Positions 6,286-12,305 of a stretch of 15,668 bases of DNA are shown piece after piece. The notes below the pieces were generated by a model. That model saw nothing but the letters and a program-made list of their open reading frames with translations. It searched no databases and had not been told where the DNA came from. The position numbers were made by a program, and so were the translations under genes. Source of the stretch: Pseudomonadota bacterium (GTDB taxonomy: Bacteria; Pseudomonadota; Alphaproteobacteria; Caulobacterales; Caulobacteraceae); the NCBI GenBank assembly GCA_023428785.1, contig JAEYWU010000024.1, positions 1 to 15,668 of the forward strand, given 5' to 3'. Position 1 is the first letter of the stretch; the number at the start of each line of letters is the position of its first letter.

Positions 6286-6327
6286 GCGAACGATAACTTC
6301 GCTGGAGAAGTTCGTCTGGCCGCGTAA
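6286..6327 (+). other. tmRNA proteolysis-tag reading frame
   Basis: The resume codon GCG at 6286 begins 13 codons, ANDNFAGEVRLAA, followed by TAA (6325-6327). With the alanine carried by tmRNA the full tag is AANDNFAGEVRLAA, 14 residues. That is the same length as the Caulobacter tag AANDNFAEEFAVAA, with the AANDNFA SspB-binding part kept and a hydrophobic-Ala-Ala end for ClpX. The stop is directly followed by GCGACCCGACG. It is not a free gene; it is read only during trans-translation. Confidence 0.92.
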
Positions 6328-6353
6328 GCGACCCGACGTTTCTCAATCTAAGT

Positions 6354-6375
6354 CCTAAGGGTTCAGATCCTTAGG
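6354..6375 (+). terminator. Hairpin at the ssrA 3' end
   Basis: CCTAAGG (6354-6360) and CCTTAGG (6369-6375) form a perfect 7-bp stem with an 8-nt loop, followed by GCGGGGCCCCCC rather than a T-run. It is either the last helix of the tmRNA coding piece or the processing/termination signal; I favour a structural helix near the mature 3' end. Confidence 0.5.
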
Positions 6376-6388
6376 CGGGGCCCCCCGG

Positions 6389-6481
6389 CGCCTGGCAACA
6401 GAAGCCGGGACTTTCCCCATTCCGTCAGCCTGCCAGGCGTCAAGACGCGTGATGTTCGCCTGGCGCCAGAAGCCGGGACTT
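6389..6481. repeat. Pair of 25-bp direct repeats between ssrA and sspB
   Basis: 6389-6413 and 6457-6481 match at 23 of 25 positions. Both read CGCCTGGC, then two variable bases (AA or GC), then CAGAAGCCGGGACTT. Their starts are 68 bp apart. The second copy ends about 20 bp before the sspB -35. An inverted CGCCTGGC-like segment (GCCAGGCG, 6432-6439) lies between them, so each copy could also pair with it. Possibly a regulator binding site or a dispersed genomic repeat. Confidence 0.7.
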
Positions 6482-6501
6482 CCTTTTTCACGACATCGCC
6501 T

Positions 6502-6529
6502 TTGCGTTCCGGTTCTCGCCCGCTAGAAC
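6502..6529 (+). promoter_or_regulatory. Caulobacter-type housekeeping promoter for sspB
   Basis: TTGCGTT (6502-6508), a 13-nt spacer and GCTAGAAC (6522-6529) match the published Caulobacter sigma-70 pattern TTGACGS-N10-14-GCTANAWC, with a perfect -10. Transcription would start around 6535, giving a short leader of about 20 nt before the sspB ATG. Confidence 0.65.
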
Positions 6530-6554
6530 CGTCGCCGTTCCCCTTGAGGCGAGT

Positions 6555-7037
6555 ATGAACGGCCAGGATTTTCCGACCGACGAGATGCGTTATGACCTGC
6601 TGACCCAGCAGGCTCTGCGCGGTGTTATCCGGGCGGCCCTCGAGCGCGCCGCCGAAAGCGACGGCCTGCCCGGGACGCACCACTTCTACATCACCTTCAA
6701 GACCCGGGCCCCCGACGTCTCGATCCCGGCCGACCTGCTGGCCCGCTACCCCGACGAAATCACCGTGGTGATCCAGCATCAGTACTGGGACCTGATCCCC
6801 GAGGCCGACAAGTTCCAGGTCGTGCTTCAGTTCTCGGGTCAGCCCAAGAAGCTGGTCGTGCCCTATGCCGCGATTACGCGCTTCCACGACCCCAGCGTTC
6901 AGTTCGCGCTACAGTTCGAGCCGCCGCAGATCGCCCCGGCCCCGGTCGATCCCGAGGACGAACCCGCAGGCGATGACGACGGTCCCGAGGACGACGGGCC
7001 CAAGGTCGTTTCGCTGGACCAGTTTCGCAAGAAATAG
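6555..7037 (+). CDS. sspB: SspB-alpha, ClpXP adaptor for ssrA-tagged proteins
   Basis: Binds the N-terminal part of the tmRNA tag and tethers tagged proteins to the ClpX unfoldase, speeding their degradation. The protein is 160 aa. The folded substrate-binding domain occupies roughly residues 10-120, with the alpha-type signatures HHFYITFKTRAPDVSIP, YPDEITVVIQHQYWDL, LVVPYAAITRFHDPSVQF and FALQFE. It is followed by a Pro/Asp/Glu-rich flexible linker (EDEPAGDDDGPEDDG) and a short C-terminal peptide, KVVSLDQFRKK, in the position of the ClpX-binding (XB) motif. ATG 6555 has a GAGGCGAG Shine-Dalgarno and its own promoter at 6502-6529. It lies about 180 bp after ssrA on the same strand. A 111-aa unknown gene follows after 16 nt. 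Confidence 0.93.
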   Translation: MNGQDFPTDEMRYDLLTQQALRGVIRAALERAAESDGLPGTHHFYITFKTRAPDVSIPADLLARYPDEITVVIQHQYWDLIPEADKFQVVLQFSGQPKKLVVPYAAITRFHDPSVQFALQFEPPQIAPAPVDPEDEPAGDDDGPEDDGPKVVSLDQFRKK

Positions 7038-7053
7038 GGTCGGGCGGGCGCCA

Positions 7054-7389
7054 ATGTTCGACGACGCCCCTCTTCACGCCCTGCGGGTCCCCGAGGGTTG
7101 GTGCGTCACCTACAACGACCTGCGAGAATACCCGCCCGACCATCCAGATGCGTGGACGTTAGTGCGCAAGTCGGACCTTCTGATGGCCCGACACGGCCGT
7201 CGCAATCGGCTGCTCGACCTCGGCTGGTATCCGGATGGCGATGAAGACGGCTGCTATCTCATCGAGGTCTTTGAAGGAGAATGCGCGGGCCGGGTGCTCT
7301 ATGCTTTCGAAACAACCGACAGGGTTAAGGCGATCGCGGAAGTCGAGCGCCTATTCGAGTCCATAGCCGGTCAGCTCGCCACGCCCTAA
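7054..7389 (+). CDS. Unknown 111-aa protein downstream of sspB
   Basis: I do not recognise this family. The protein is acidic and soluble, with no signal peptide, membrane segment or cysteine pair (Cys only in GWCVTY and DGCYL, GECAG). It is rich in aromatic and acidic residues (EGWCVTYNDLREYPPD, LLDLGWYPDGDEDGCYLIEVFEGE), an alternation suggesting a small alpha/beta fold. The overall look recalls small immunity-type proteins, but this is only an impression. ATG 7054 lies 16 nt after the sspB stop with a G-rich but poor Shine-Dalgarno, so it is probably in the sspB transcript. An ATG far upstream at 6865 in the same frame would overlap sspB and gives implausible Arg/Pro/Ser-rich sequence. It ends 2 nt before the convergent hxlR-type gene. 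Confidence 0.7.
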   Translation: MFDDAPLHALRVPEGWCVTYNDLREYPPDHPDAWTLVRKSDLLMARHGRRNRLLDLGWYPDGDEDGCYLIEVFEGECAGRVLYAFETTDRVKAIAEVERLFESIAGQLATP

Positions 7390-7391
7390 GT

Positions 7392-7799
7392 TCAGCCTGA
7401 CTTTCGCGCGTCGAACGCAGCCCGCGCCGTCTCGATCCGCTCGAGGTTGGTTTCCGCCCACATCCACACACCGCAGAAGGCCTCCGCCAATGTCAGGCCG
7501 AGGTCCGTGAGCTTGTATTCGACCCGCGGCGGGATCACCGGATGAACGGTGCGGACCACCAGCCCATCCCGCTCCATCTGACGCAGAGTCTGGGTCAGCA
7601 TCTTCTGGCTGATCCCGCCGACCAGCTCGCCTACGCGCGTGAACCGCTGCTCCCCATGCTCGGTCAGGACCTCGAGGATCAGCATGGTCCACTTGTCCGC
7701 GACCCGTCCGATCACCTGATTGACCAGCGCCTCCACGCGCGGATCAGGCGGCAGGTCGTGATGCGGCGAAGAAATTCTGGCGGCTGGAACCGTTGTCAT
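7392..7799 (-). CDS. HxlR-family winged-helix transcriptional regulator
   Basis: A 135-aa DNA-binding regulator of the HxlR (MarR-like) group, which often senses aldehydes, quinones or redox stress and controls an adjacent oxidoreductase. Seen: ALVNQVIGRVADKWTMLIL (start of the winged helix), the HxlR signature GGISQKMLTQTLRQMERDGLV (recognition helix, about residues 61-81), VPP-like VIPPRVEYKLTDLG (wing), then a dimerisation helix. The N-terminal cysteine used for redox sensing in several family members is absent; the single Cys109 is in the C-terminal helix. ATG 7799 has GGGAAG nine bases upstream. It is divergent from a short-chain dehydrogenase, a typical regulator/target arrangement. Confidence 0.9.
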   Translation of the reverse strand: MTTVPAARISSPHHDLPPDPRVEALVNQVIGRVADKWTMLILEVLTEHGEQRFTRVGELVGGISQKMLTQTLRQMERDGLVVRTVHPVIPPRVEYKLTDLGLTLAEAFCGVWMWAETNLERIETARAAFDARKSG

Positions 7800-7820
7800 C
7801 GTCGAATCTTCCCGTGAGGT

Positions 7821-7847
7821 AAGTATGGCGGTTTCAGGTGCCTACTT
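7821..7847. promoter_or_regulatory. Candidate HxlR-type operator
   Basis: AAGTA (7821-7825) and TACTT (7843-7847) form an inverted repeat separated by 17 bp, with partial further symmetry (AAGTATGGC against GCCTACTT). TACT/AGTA half-sites are typical of HxlR/YodB-type operators, though usually with closer spacing. A second small dyad, AGGTCATACCT, is at 7863-7873. The sites lie between the divergent regulator and dehydrogenase genes, where binding could control both. Confidence 0.35.
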
Positions 7848-7916
7848 TCCAATAGAGAGTGTAGGTCATACCTCGGCTTCGAACACGACGCCAGCGTCGA
7901 GCCAAGGAGACCGACC

Positions 7917-8672
7917 ATGAACATCACCGGCAACACCATCCTCATCACCGGCGGCGGCACCGGCATCGGCCGGGCCCTGGCCGAGACCCTGCACCAGCGC
8001 GGCAACAACGTCATCATCACCGGCCGTCGTGAGGCCCCGCTCAAGGCCGTCGCCGATGCCAACCCCGGCATGGCCTGGGCCACGCTCGACGTCGCTGAGG
8101 CCCAGGCTATCAAGACGTTCTCTGCGCGCGTCACCGCCGATCACCCCGACCTGAACGTCGTCATCAACAACGCCGGCATCATGCAGGCCGAGGACCTGAC
8201 GGCCGAACCCTTCTCGCTTGAGACGGCCGAGGCGACGATCACCACCAATCTGCTCGGCCCGATCCGCCTGACCATGGCGCTGCTTCCCCACCTGAAGGCG
8301 CGCCCCGCCGCCACGATCATGACCGTCACATCCGGCCTTGCCTTCATCCCCCTCGCCGCGACCCCGACCTACAGCGCCGCCAAGGCCGCTATCCATTCCT
8401 GGACCCAGTCCCTGCGCACCCAGCTCAAGGAGACCTCGGTCGAGGTTCTGGAACTCGCCCCGCCCGCTGTCGCCACCGATCTTATGCCCGGCCACGCGGA
8501 GAACCCCGCCTCCATGCCGCTGGCCGACTACAACGCAGAGGTCATCGGCCTGATCGAGCGCGGCGACACGCCGCGCGGAGAAATCCTCGTCGAACGCGTC
8601 AAGCCGCTCCGCTGGTCGGAGGTCAACGGGAACTACGAGCAGGTCTACGCCCTGCTCAACGGCCTTCACTGA
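7917..8672 (+). CDS. Short-chain dehydrogenase/reductase
   Basis: A 251-aa Rossmann-fold NAD(P)-dependent oxidoreductase of the classical SDR family, probably acting on a carbonyl/hydroxyl substrate. Cofactor motif TGGGTGIG (11-18), with GRR (36-38) after the second strand favouring NADP; Asp58 in LDV; NNAG (84-87); catalytic Ser139, Tyr152 and Lys156 (YSAAK). The C-terminal part (APPAVATDLMPGH, then WSEVNGNYEQVYALLNG) resembles the DltE/YasA-like 'SDR family oxidoreductase' subgroup often paired with HxlR regulators. ATG 7917 has AAGGAGA six bases upstream. Expression is probably controlled by the divergent HxlR protein. The substrate is unknown. Confidence 0.92.
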   Translation: MNITGNTILITGGGTGIGRALAETLHQRGNNVIITGRREAPLKAVADANPGMAWATLDVAEAQAIKTFSARVTADHPDLNVVINNAGIMQAEDLTAEPFSLETAEATITTNLLGPIRLTMALLPHLKARPAATIMTVTSGLAFIPLAATPTYSAAKAAIHSWTQSLRTQLKETSVEVLELAPPAVATDLMPGHAENPASMPLADYNAEVIGLIERGDTPRGEILVERVKPLRWSEVNGNYEQVYALLNGLH

Positions 8673-8743
8673 CCGGACGGGGCGGCCCCACCACCCCAAT
8701 CCCGCCCCCTTGTGCAAGCAGCGTTCACTCTAGGGAGGATGTG

Positions 8744-9133
8744 ATGCCGTCAGCGCTCAAGTCGTCGATCGATCTCACGCCTACCGTCGGGGTGCTCCTG
8801 GCCCTGGTCGTTTACATGATGGTTGTTGCTCCCTCGTCCGAAAGCGCGAGCCGGTTGGATCAGCCGCCTGTCCACATGCCGCCGGGAGACATGTCGACAT
8901 CCCCGCCGCCTTGGCACGTCTCACTCCGGACAGACGGGTCGTTGTGGATCGCCCAAGGTGAGGGACAGCCTCGCCCGGCCACACCCACCCAGGTTCTCCA
9001 GGAAGTGCCTCCGGAGGCGCAGATCTACCTTATGGCGGACGCCGACGCTGACTACGGGCCATTCGCCGAGTTCGCGTCATTCCTGGACGCGAACGGACGG
9101 GCCATCGCTATCGTCAATGAGGACCTGACCTAG
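8744..9133 (+). CDS. ExbD/TolR-like membrane protein lacking the channel aspartate
   Basis: 129 aa: a short cytoplasmic N-terminus, one transmembrane segment (about residues 15-30, VGVLLALVVYMMVVAP) and a periplasmic domain with the ExbD/TolR pattern (VSLRTDGSLWI, ATPTQVLQEV, IYLMADADADYGPFAEFASFLDANG, IAIVNEDL). In ExbD/TolR the motif TP-x-x-D supplies the proton-carrying Asp; here it is DLTPTVG, with Gly16 in place of Asp. No exbB/tolQ partner is present in the window. ATG 8744 has GGGAGG five bases upstream; a GTG at 8741 directly before it is too close. It is either a divergent, non-energised member or a protein with a structural/peptidoglycan-contact role. The family call is by motif recognition only. 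Confidence 0.65.
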   Translation: MPSALKSSIDLTPTVGVLLALVVYMMVVAPSSESASRLDQPPVHMPPGDMSTSPPPWHVSLRTDGSLWIAQGEGQPRPATPTQVLQEVPPEAQIYLMADADADYGPFAEFASFLDANGRAIAIVNEDLT

Positions 9134-9353
9134 CGCCTTGCCTGCGCCGCAATCGGCGCCTATGTTTGCTGCATCGCACAATGCGATGTCCGGCCGCTCC
9201 AGCGCGTGAGGGTCCTGACCAGGTCCGCCTGTCGAGCCGTCGTCTTTCTCTCCATTCGTCGCCAAATCACGCGGGGCGACGCCCGTTTCCAGCCCCGGAC
9301 CGGGGCCGGACGCGTGCGTCTCTGCGTGCGCGTTCGCATTCGAAAGACCGCAC
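9134..9353 (+). promoter_or_regulatory. Structured leader before the DEAD-box helicase
   Basis: 220 bases without a gene, holding several compact hairpins: GCGCCG-CAAT-CGGCGC (9144-9159), CATCGCA-CAA-TGCGATG (9172-9188), GGGC-GAC-GCCC (9274-9284) and GCCCCG-GAC-CGGGGC (9292-9306). The first, right after the preceding stop codon, may be that gene's terminator. The others probably lie in the helicase 5' untranslated region. A weak promoter match (TTGCCTG 9138-9144, CCTATGTT 9159-9166) overlaps the first hairpin. Confidence 0.45.
9144..9159 (+). terminator. Hairpin after the ExbD-like gene
   Basis: A perfect 6-bp GC stem with a CAAT loop begins 11 nt after the stop codon and is followed by CTATGTTTGCTG, a weak T-containing stretch. 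Plausible terminator of the ExbD-like gene; a second 7-bp hairpin at 9172-9188 could reinforce it. Confidence 0.4.
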
Positions 9354-10829
9354 GTGACGACCACGTTTGAATCCCTGGGCCTCAACCCGGCCCTTCTCTC
9401 CGCCCTCACCACCAAGGGCTACACCACCCCTACCCCGATCCAGCAGAAGGCCATCCCCGATGTGATGGCCGGCAAGGACCTGCTCGGTATCGCCCAGACG
9501 GGCACCGGCAAGACCGCCGCCTTCGCCCTGCCGATCCTGCATCGTCTGGCCGCCAACCGCGTGGCCCCCGTGCCCCGCACGACGCGCGCCCTGATCCTTT
9601 CGCCGACGCGTGAGCTTGCGACCCAAATCGGCGAGATGTTCAAGATCTACGGGGCGGGCCTCGGTTTCCGCGTCGCTGTCGTCTTTGGCGGCGTGAAATA
9701 CGGCGCTCAGGAGCGCGCGATTCAGCAAGGCCTCGACGTCCTCGTCGCCGCCCCCGGACGTCTGCTCGATCACATCCAGCAGAAGACGCTCGACCTGTCC
9801 TCGACCGAGATTTTCGTCCTCGACGAGGCCGACCAGATGCTGGACCTCGGCTTCATCAAGCCGATCCGCCAGATCGTCTCGCGCCTGCCCGCGCGTCGCC
9901 AGAACCTGTTCTTCTCGGCCACCATGCCGGGCGAGATCGGCAAGCTGGCCGGAGACCTTCTGAAGGACCCGGTCAAGGTCCAGGTCTCGCCGCAGTCGAC
10001 GACCGTGGAGCGCATCAAGCAGCAGGTCATCGTCGTTGAGGCCGCCAAGAAGCGCGCGCTGCTGACCGAGCTCTTCTCCGATCCCGCCTATACGCGCTGC
10101 CTCGTCTTCACCAAGACCAAGCACGGCGCCGACAAGGTCGCGGCCTATCTCGAAGCGGGCGGCGTCGAGGCCGGCGCCATCCACGGCAACAAGTCCCAGC
10201 CCCAGCGCGAGCGCGCGCTCGAGGCCTTCAAGAACGGCAAGCTGCGCGTGCTGGTCGCCACCGACATCGCAGCCCGCGGTATCGATGTGGACCGCGTGAC
10301 TCATGTGGTGAACTTCGAACTGCCCTTCGTGCCGGAAGCCTACGTCCACCGCATCGGCCGCACGGCCCGCGCCGGCAAGGACGGAACCGCCATCAGCTTC
10401 GTCGCCCCCGACGAGATGAAGCTGCTCAAGGACATCGAGAAGGTCACGCGCCAGAAGATCCCGTCCTGGGACCGCCGCAATGACAAGCAACTGGCCCAGC
10501 TCGACGCCTCGATCCTGGCCTCCGGCGTCGGCAAGAAGGCGACCCTCCCCGAGCGTGACGGTGAGAACCGTAGCGAACGCGGCGGCGAAGGCCGAGGCCG
10601 CAACCGTCGCCGGGGCGAGCGCCCCGAAGGCGGCGGCCAGCCCCACCGTCAGCGTCGCGGCAAGCCCGGCGCTGCCCGTCCCACCCAGGAAGCCCGCCCG
10701 GCCTTCGATCCGCTCAAGGGCGATCGCCAGCCGATGCAGGCCGCCTCGGAAGCCGCGCCCGTCGACAAGCTGAAGCGCCGCCGTCGCCGCCCGTCCAACG
10801 GCGGCAAGGGCTACGCGCCGCGCGGCTAA
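9354..10829 (+). CDS. rhlE: DEAD-box ATP-dependent RNA helicase, RhlE type
   Basis: Unwinds short RNA duplexes; bacterial relatives act in ribosome assembly, RNA decay and cold adaptation. The protein is 491 aa. It has an N-terminal Q motif (GYTTPTPIQQKAIP, about 22-35), motif I AQTGTGKT (47-54), PTRELA, DEAD in VLDEADQMLD, and SAT, then the second RecA domain with VFTKTKHGAD, ATDIAARGIDV and HRIGRTARAG. Core length and FESLGLNPALL at the start fit RhlE. After about residue 385 a basic, low-complexity tail begins, rich in Arg, Gly and Pro and ending KRRRRRPSNGGKGYAPRG; such tails bind RNA and may tether the helicase to the RNA degradosome. The start is GTG 9354 (TTTFESLGL); the ribosome-binding site is weak (GAAAGA). 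The leader is long and structured. Confidence 0.95.
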   Translation: MTTTFESLGLNPALLSALTTKGYTTPTPIQQKAIPDVMAGKDLLGIAQTGTGKTAAFALPILHRLAANRVAPVPRTTRALILSPTRELATQIGEMFKIYGAGLGFRVAVVFGGVKYGAQERAIQQGLDVLVAAPGRLLDHIQQKTLDLSSTEIFVLDEADQMLDLGFIKPIRQIVSRLPARRQNLFFSATMPGEIGKLAGDLLKDPVKVQVSPQSTTVERIKQQVIVVEAAKKRALLTELFSDPAYTRCLVFTKTKHGADKVAAYLEAGGVEAGAIHGNKSQPQRERALEAFKNGKLRVLVATDIAARGIDVDRVTHVVNFELPFVPEAYVHRIGRTARAGKDGTAISFVAPDEMKLLKDIEKVTRQKIPSWDRRNDKQLAQLDASILASGVGKKATLPERDGENRSERGGEGRGRNRRRGERPEGGGQPHRQRRGKPGAARPTQEARPAFDPLKGDRQPMQAASEAAPVDKLKRRRRRPSNGGKGYAPRG

Positions 10830-10898
10830 GGCGCTTAACGCAGCAGACGGTTGTTCTCGCCAGCCGTCGGTCTAGGCTGCACGCGCAAGGAGTCGCGG

Positions 10899-11678
10899 AT
10901 GCGTATCGCCACCTGGAACGTTAACTCGGTCAATGCGCGGCTGGAGACTGTCTTGGCCTGGGTCGATCAGGCCCAGCCGGACGTCCTGTGCTTGCAGGAG
11001 ATCAAGTGCGTCGACGAGAAGTTCCCGGCCGAACCCTTTGAAAGCCGGGGCTATAACGTCGCCGTCCATGGCCAGAAGTCCTACAACGGCGTAGCCCTGC
11101 TTTCGAAGTTCCCGCTCTCGGACATTCGCCGGGGCCTGCCGGGCGACGACACAGACGAACAGGCCCGCTATCTCGAGGCCGTCGTCGAGGCCGACACTCC
11201 GGTTCGCGTCGCCGCCATCTACCTGCCCAATGGCAATCCGCTCGGCACCGAGAAGTTCGGCTATAAACTCCAATGGTTCGAGCGACTTAATGCCCATGCG
11301 CGTGAACTTCTGAAGCTCGAGGAACGCCTCGCCCTGTGCGGGGACTACAACGTCATCCCCGAGCCGGTCGACGCCAAGAACCCCCAGGCCTGGACCGGCG
11401 ACGCCCTGTTCCAGCCCGAGAGCCGACAGGCCTTCCGCGCCATGATCAACCTGGGCCTTTCCGACGCCCATGAACTCGGCGGCGAGCCGGACGGGACCTA
11501 CACCTTCTGGGACTATCAGGCCGGCGCCTGGCAGCGAGACCACGGCATCCGTATCGACTTCGCCCTGCTCTCGCCCCAGGCGGCCGACGCCATCGAAGGC
11601 ATCGAGCCCAGGCGTGACGCCCGCGACATGGACAAGCCTTCCGACCATGTGCCGGTCGTGGTGACCCTGCGCCCATGA
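10899..11678 (+). CDS. xthA: Exodeoxyribonuclease III / AP endonuclease
   Basis: Cuts DNA at abasic sites and removes 3' nucleotides in base excision repair; Mg2+-dependent. 259 aa, normal for bacterial ExoIII. Active-site residues are visible: N7 in TWNVNSVNAR, metal ligand E34 in LQEIK, Y108 in IYLPNGNP, D149/N151 in GDYNVIP, W/D motif TFWDYQAGAWQRDHGIRID with D220, and the terminal PSDH (D249-H250). ATG 10899 has AAGGAG eight bases upstream. The frame is open back to 10851, but that extension has no Shine-Dalgarno and no family similarity. Its stop overlaps the next start (ATGA), so the downstream unknown protein is probably co-translated. Confidence 0.96.
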   Translation: MRIATWNVNSVNARLETVLAWVDQAQPDVLCLQEIKCVDEKFPAEPFESRGYNVAVHGQKSYNGVALLSKFPLSDIRRGLPGDDTDEQARYLEAVVEADTPVRVAAIYLPNGNPLGTEKFGYKLQWFERLNAHARELLKLEERLALCGDYNVIPEPVDAKNPQAWTGDALFQPESRQAFRAMINLGLSDAHELGGEPDGTYTFWDYQAGAWQRDHGIRIDFALLSPQAADAIEGIEPRRDARDMDKPSDHVPVVVTLRP

Positions 11679-12265
11679 GCGAGGTGCTCCGCACCATCCT
11701 GATTGTCATCCTGGCGGGCGTGGCCGTTACCGCTCTGGCCATCTTCGCATCCTGGTGGTTCGAACCCTCGCGCCGTCTGCGCCGGGCGCTCCGGCGCGTT
11801 CTGGGCGGCGTCCCGGAATGCGAAGCGCTCGATATCCAGGAGGGCCGCGCCGCCGGCCTGGACTTCGAATCCGAATGCCTGGCCGTCCTGTGGCGAACCG
11901 GCGGGGCCGGCCTGGTCTACGGCTTTCATGAGATCGAGGGCGCCGAGCTGATCGTCGACGGCAAGGTCCTCGCGCGCGCTCGTCGCGACGAGCCGCGCCG
12001 CCTGCTAGACGATTTCACCCTGAACGCCGAGCACGTGACCCTGCGCCTGGTCTTCGCCGACCATCGCTTCCCCGAGTTCGAGCTTGAGCTGTTCGGCCCG
12101 ATCTCACTGCTGTCGGACGCCGCAGAGGGTGTCCGGCTTGGCCGCCGCTGGCTGTCGCATGTTGAGGCGGTCTTGCGCCGCCCCAGGCCCCGTCCACAGC
12201 CAGAGCTGCGTCTGGCGTCCGAAGACGACCTGCCCGAGGGTGACGAGGCGCGAGAGGACGGCTAG
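11675..12265 (+). CDS. Membrane-anchored protein of unknown function
   Basis: 196 aa, family not recognised. An N-terminal transmembrane helix (about residues 6-28, TILIVILAGVAVTALAIFASWW) is followed by a strongly basic stretch, RRLRRALRR, so the rest probably faces the cytoplasm. The middle (GLVYGFHEIEGAELIVDGKVLARARR, then LNAEHVTLRLVFADHRFPEFELELF) looks like a small beta domain of repeated strands. The tail is Pro/Arg then acidic (RPRPRPQPELRLASEDDLPEGDE). It overlaps xthA by 4 bases (ATGA), implying one transcript, but nothing in it points to DNA repair. It ends 40 nt before the next gene. Confidence 0.75.
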   Translation: MSEVLRTILIVILAGVAVTALAIFASWWFEPSRRLRRALRRVLGGVPECEALDIQEGRAAGLDFESECLAVLWRTGGAGLVYGFHEIEGAELIVDGKVLARARRDEPRRLLDDFTLNAEHVTLRLVFADHRFPEFELELFGPISLLSDAAEGVRLGRRWLSHVEAVLRRPRPRPQPELRLASEDDLPEGDEAREDG

Positions 12266-12305
12266 AAGGCCGCCGTCGCTTTCACCCCGTGCTTTGGAGC
12301 CTGTC

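Larger units (their letters stand above)
6092..6376 (+). ncRNA. ssrA: Transfer-messenger RNA, circularly permuted two-piece form
   Basis: Rescues stalled ribosomes by entering as alanyl-tRNA and then templating a degradation tag. The acceptor (tRNA 3') half comes first. A stem-loop GTCGGG/CCCGAC is at 6093-6109; a T arm (CCGGG 6147-6151, loop TGCGATT, CCCGG 6159-6163) follows; then the acceptor strand CGGCTCC (6164-6170) with discriminator A and an encoded CCA at 6172-6174. After a ~30-nt spacer the other half begins at 6205 with GGGGCCG, which pairs over seven positions with CGGCTCC. The third pair is the G-U that alanyl-tRNA synthetase recognises. GATCAGCATCGACGGG matches the conserved tmRNA 5' region. 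The tag frame is at 6286-6327. This gene order is the permuted arrangement known from alphaproteobacteria. The mature 5' end of the acceptor piece and the 3' end near 6376 are estimates. sspB follows. Confidence 0.95.

Noticed and set aside
6407..6416. GGGACTTTCC, identical to a eukaryotic NF-kappaB site
   Set aside because: A coincidence of a ten-base match; it is part of the 25-bp bacterial repeat and has no meaning in this host.
7866..8717. A 283-codon antisense frame opposite the short-chain dehydrogenase
   Set aside because: The sense frame is a textbook SDR with Shine-Dalgarno; the antisense translation is Gly/Asp/Val-rich with no motif.
9267..10646. A 459-codon open frame antisense to the helicase
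   Set aside because: Long antisense frames are common opposite GC-rich genes; the composition is low-complexity Gly/Ala/Asp/Leu, while the sense frame has all helicase motifs.
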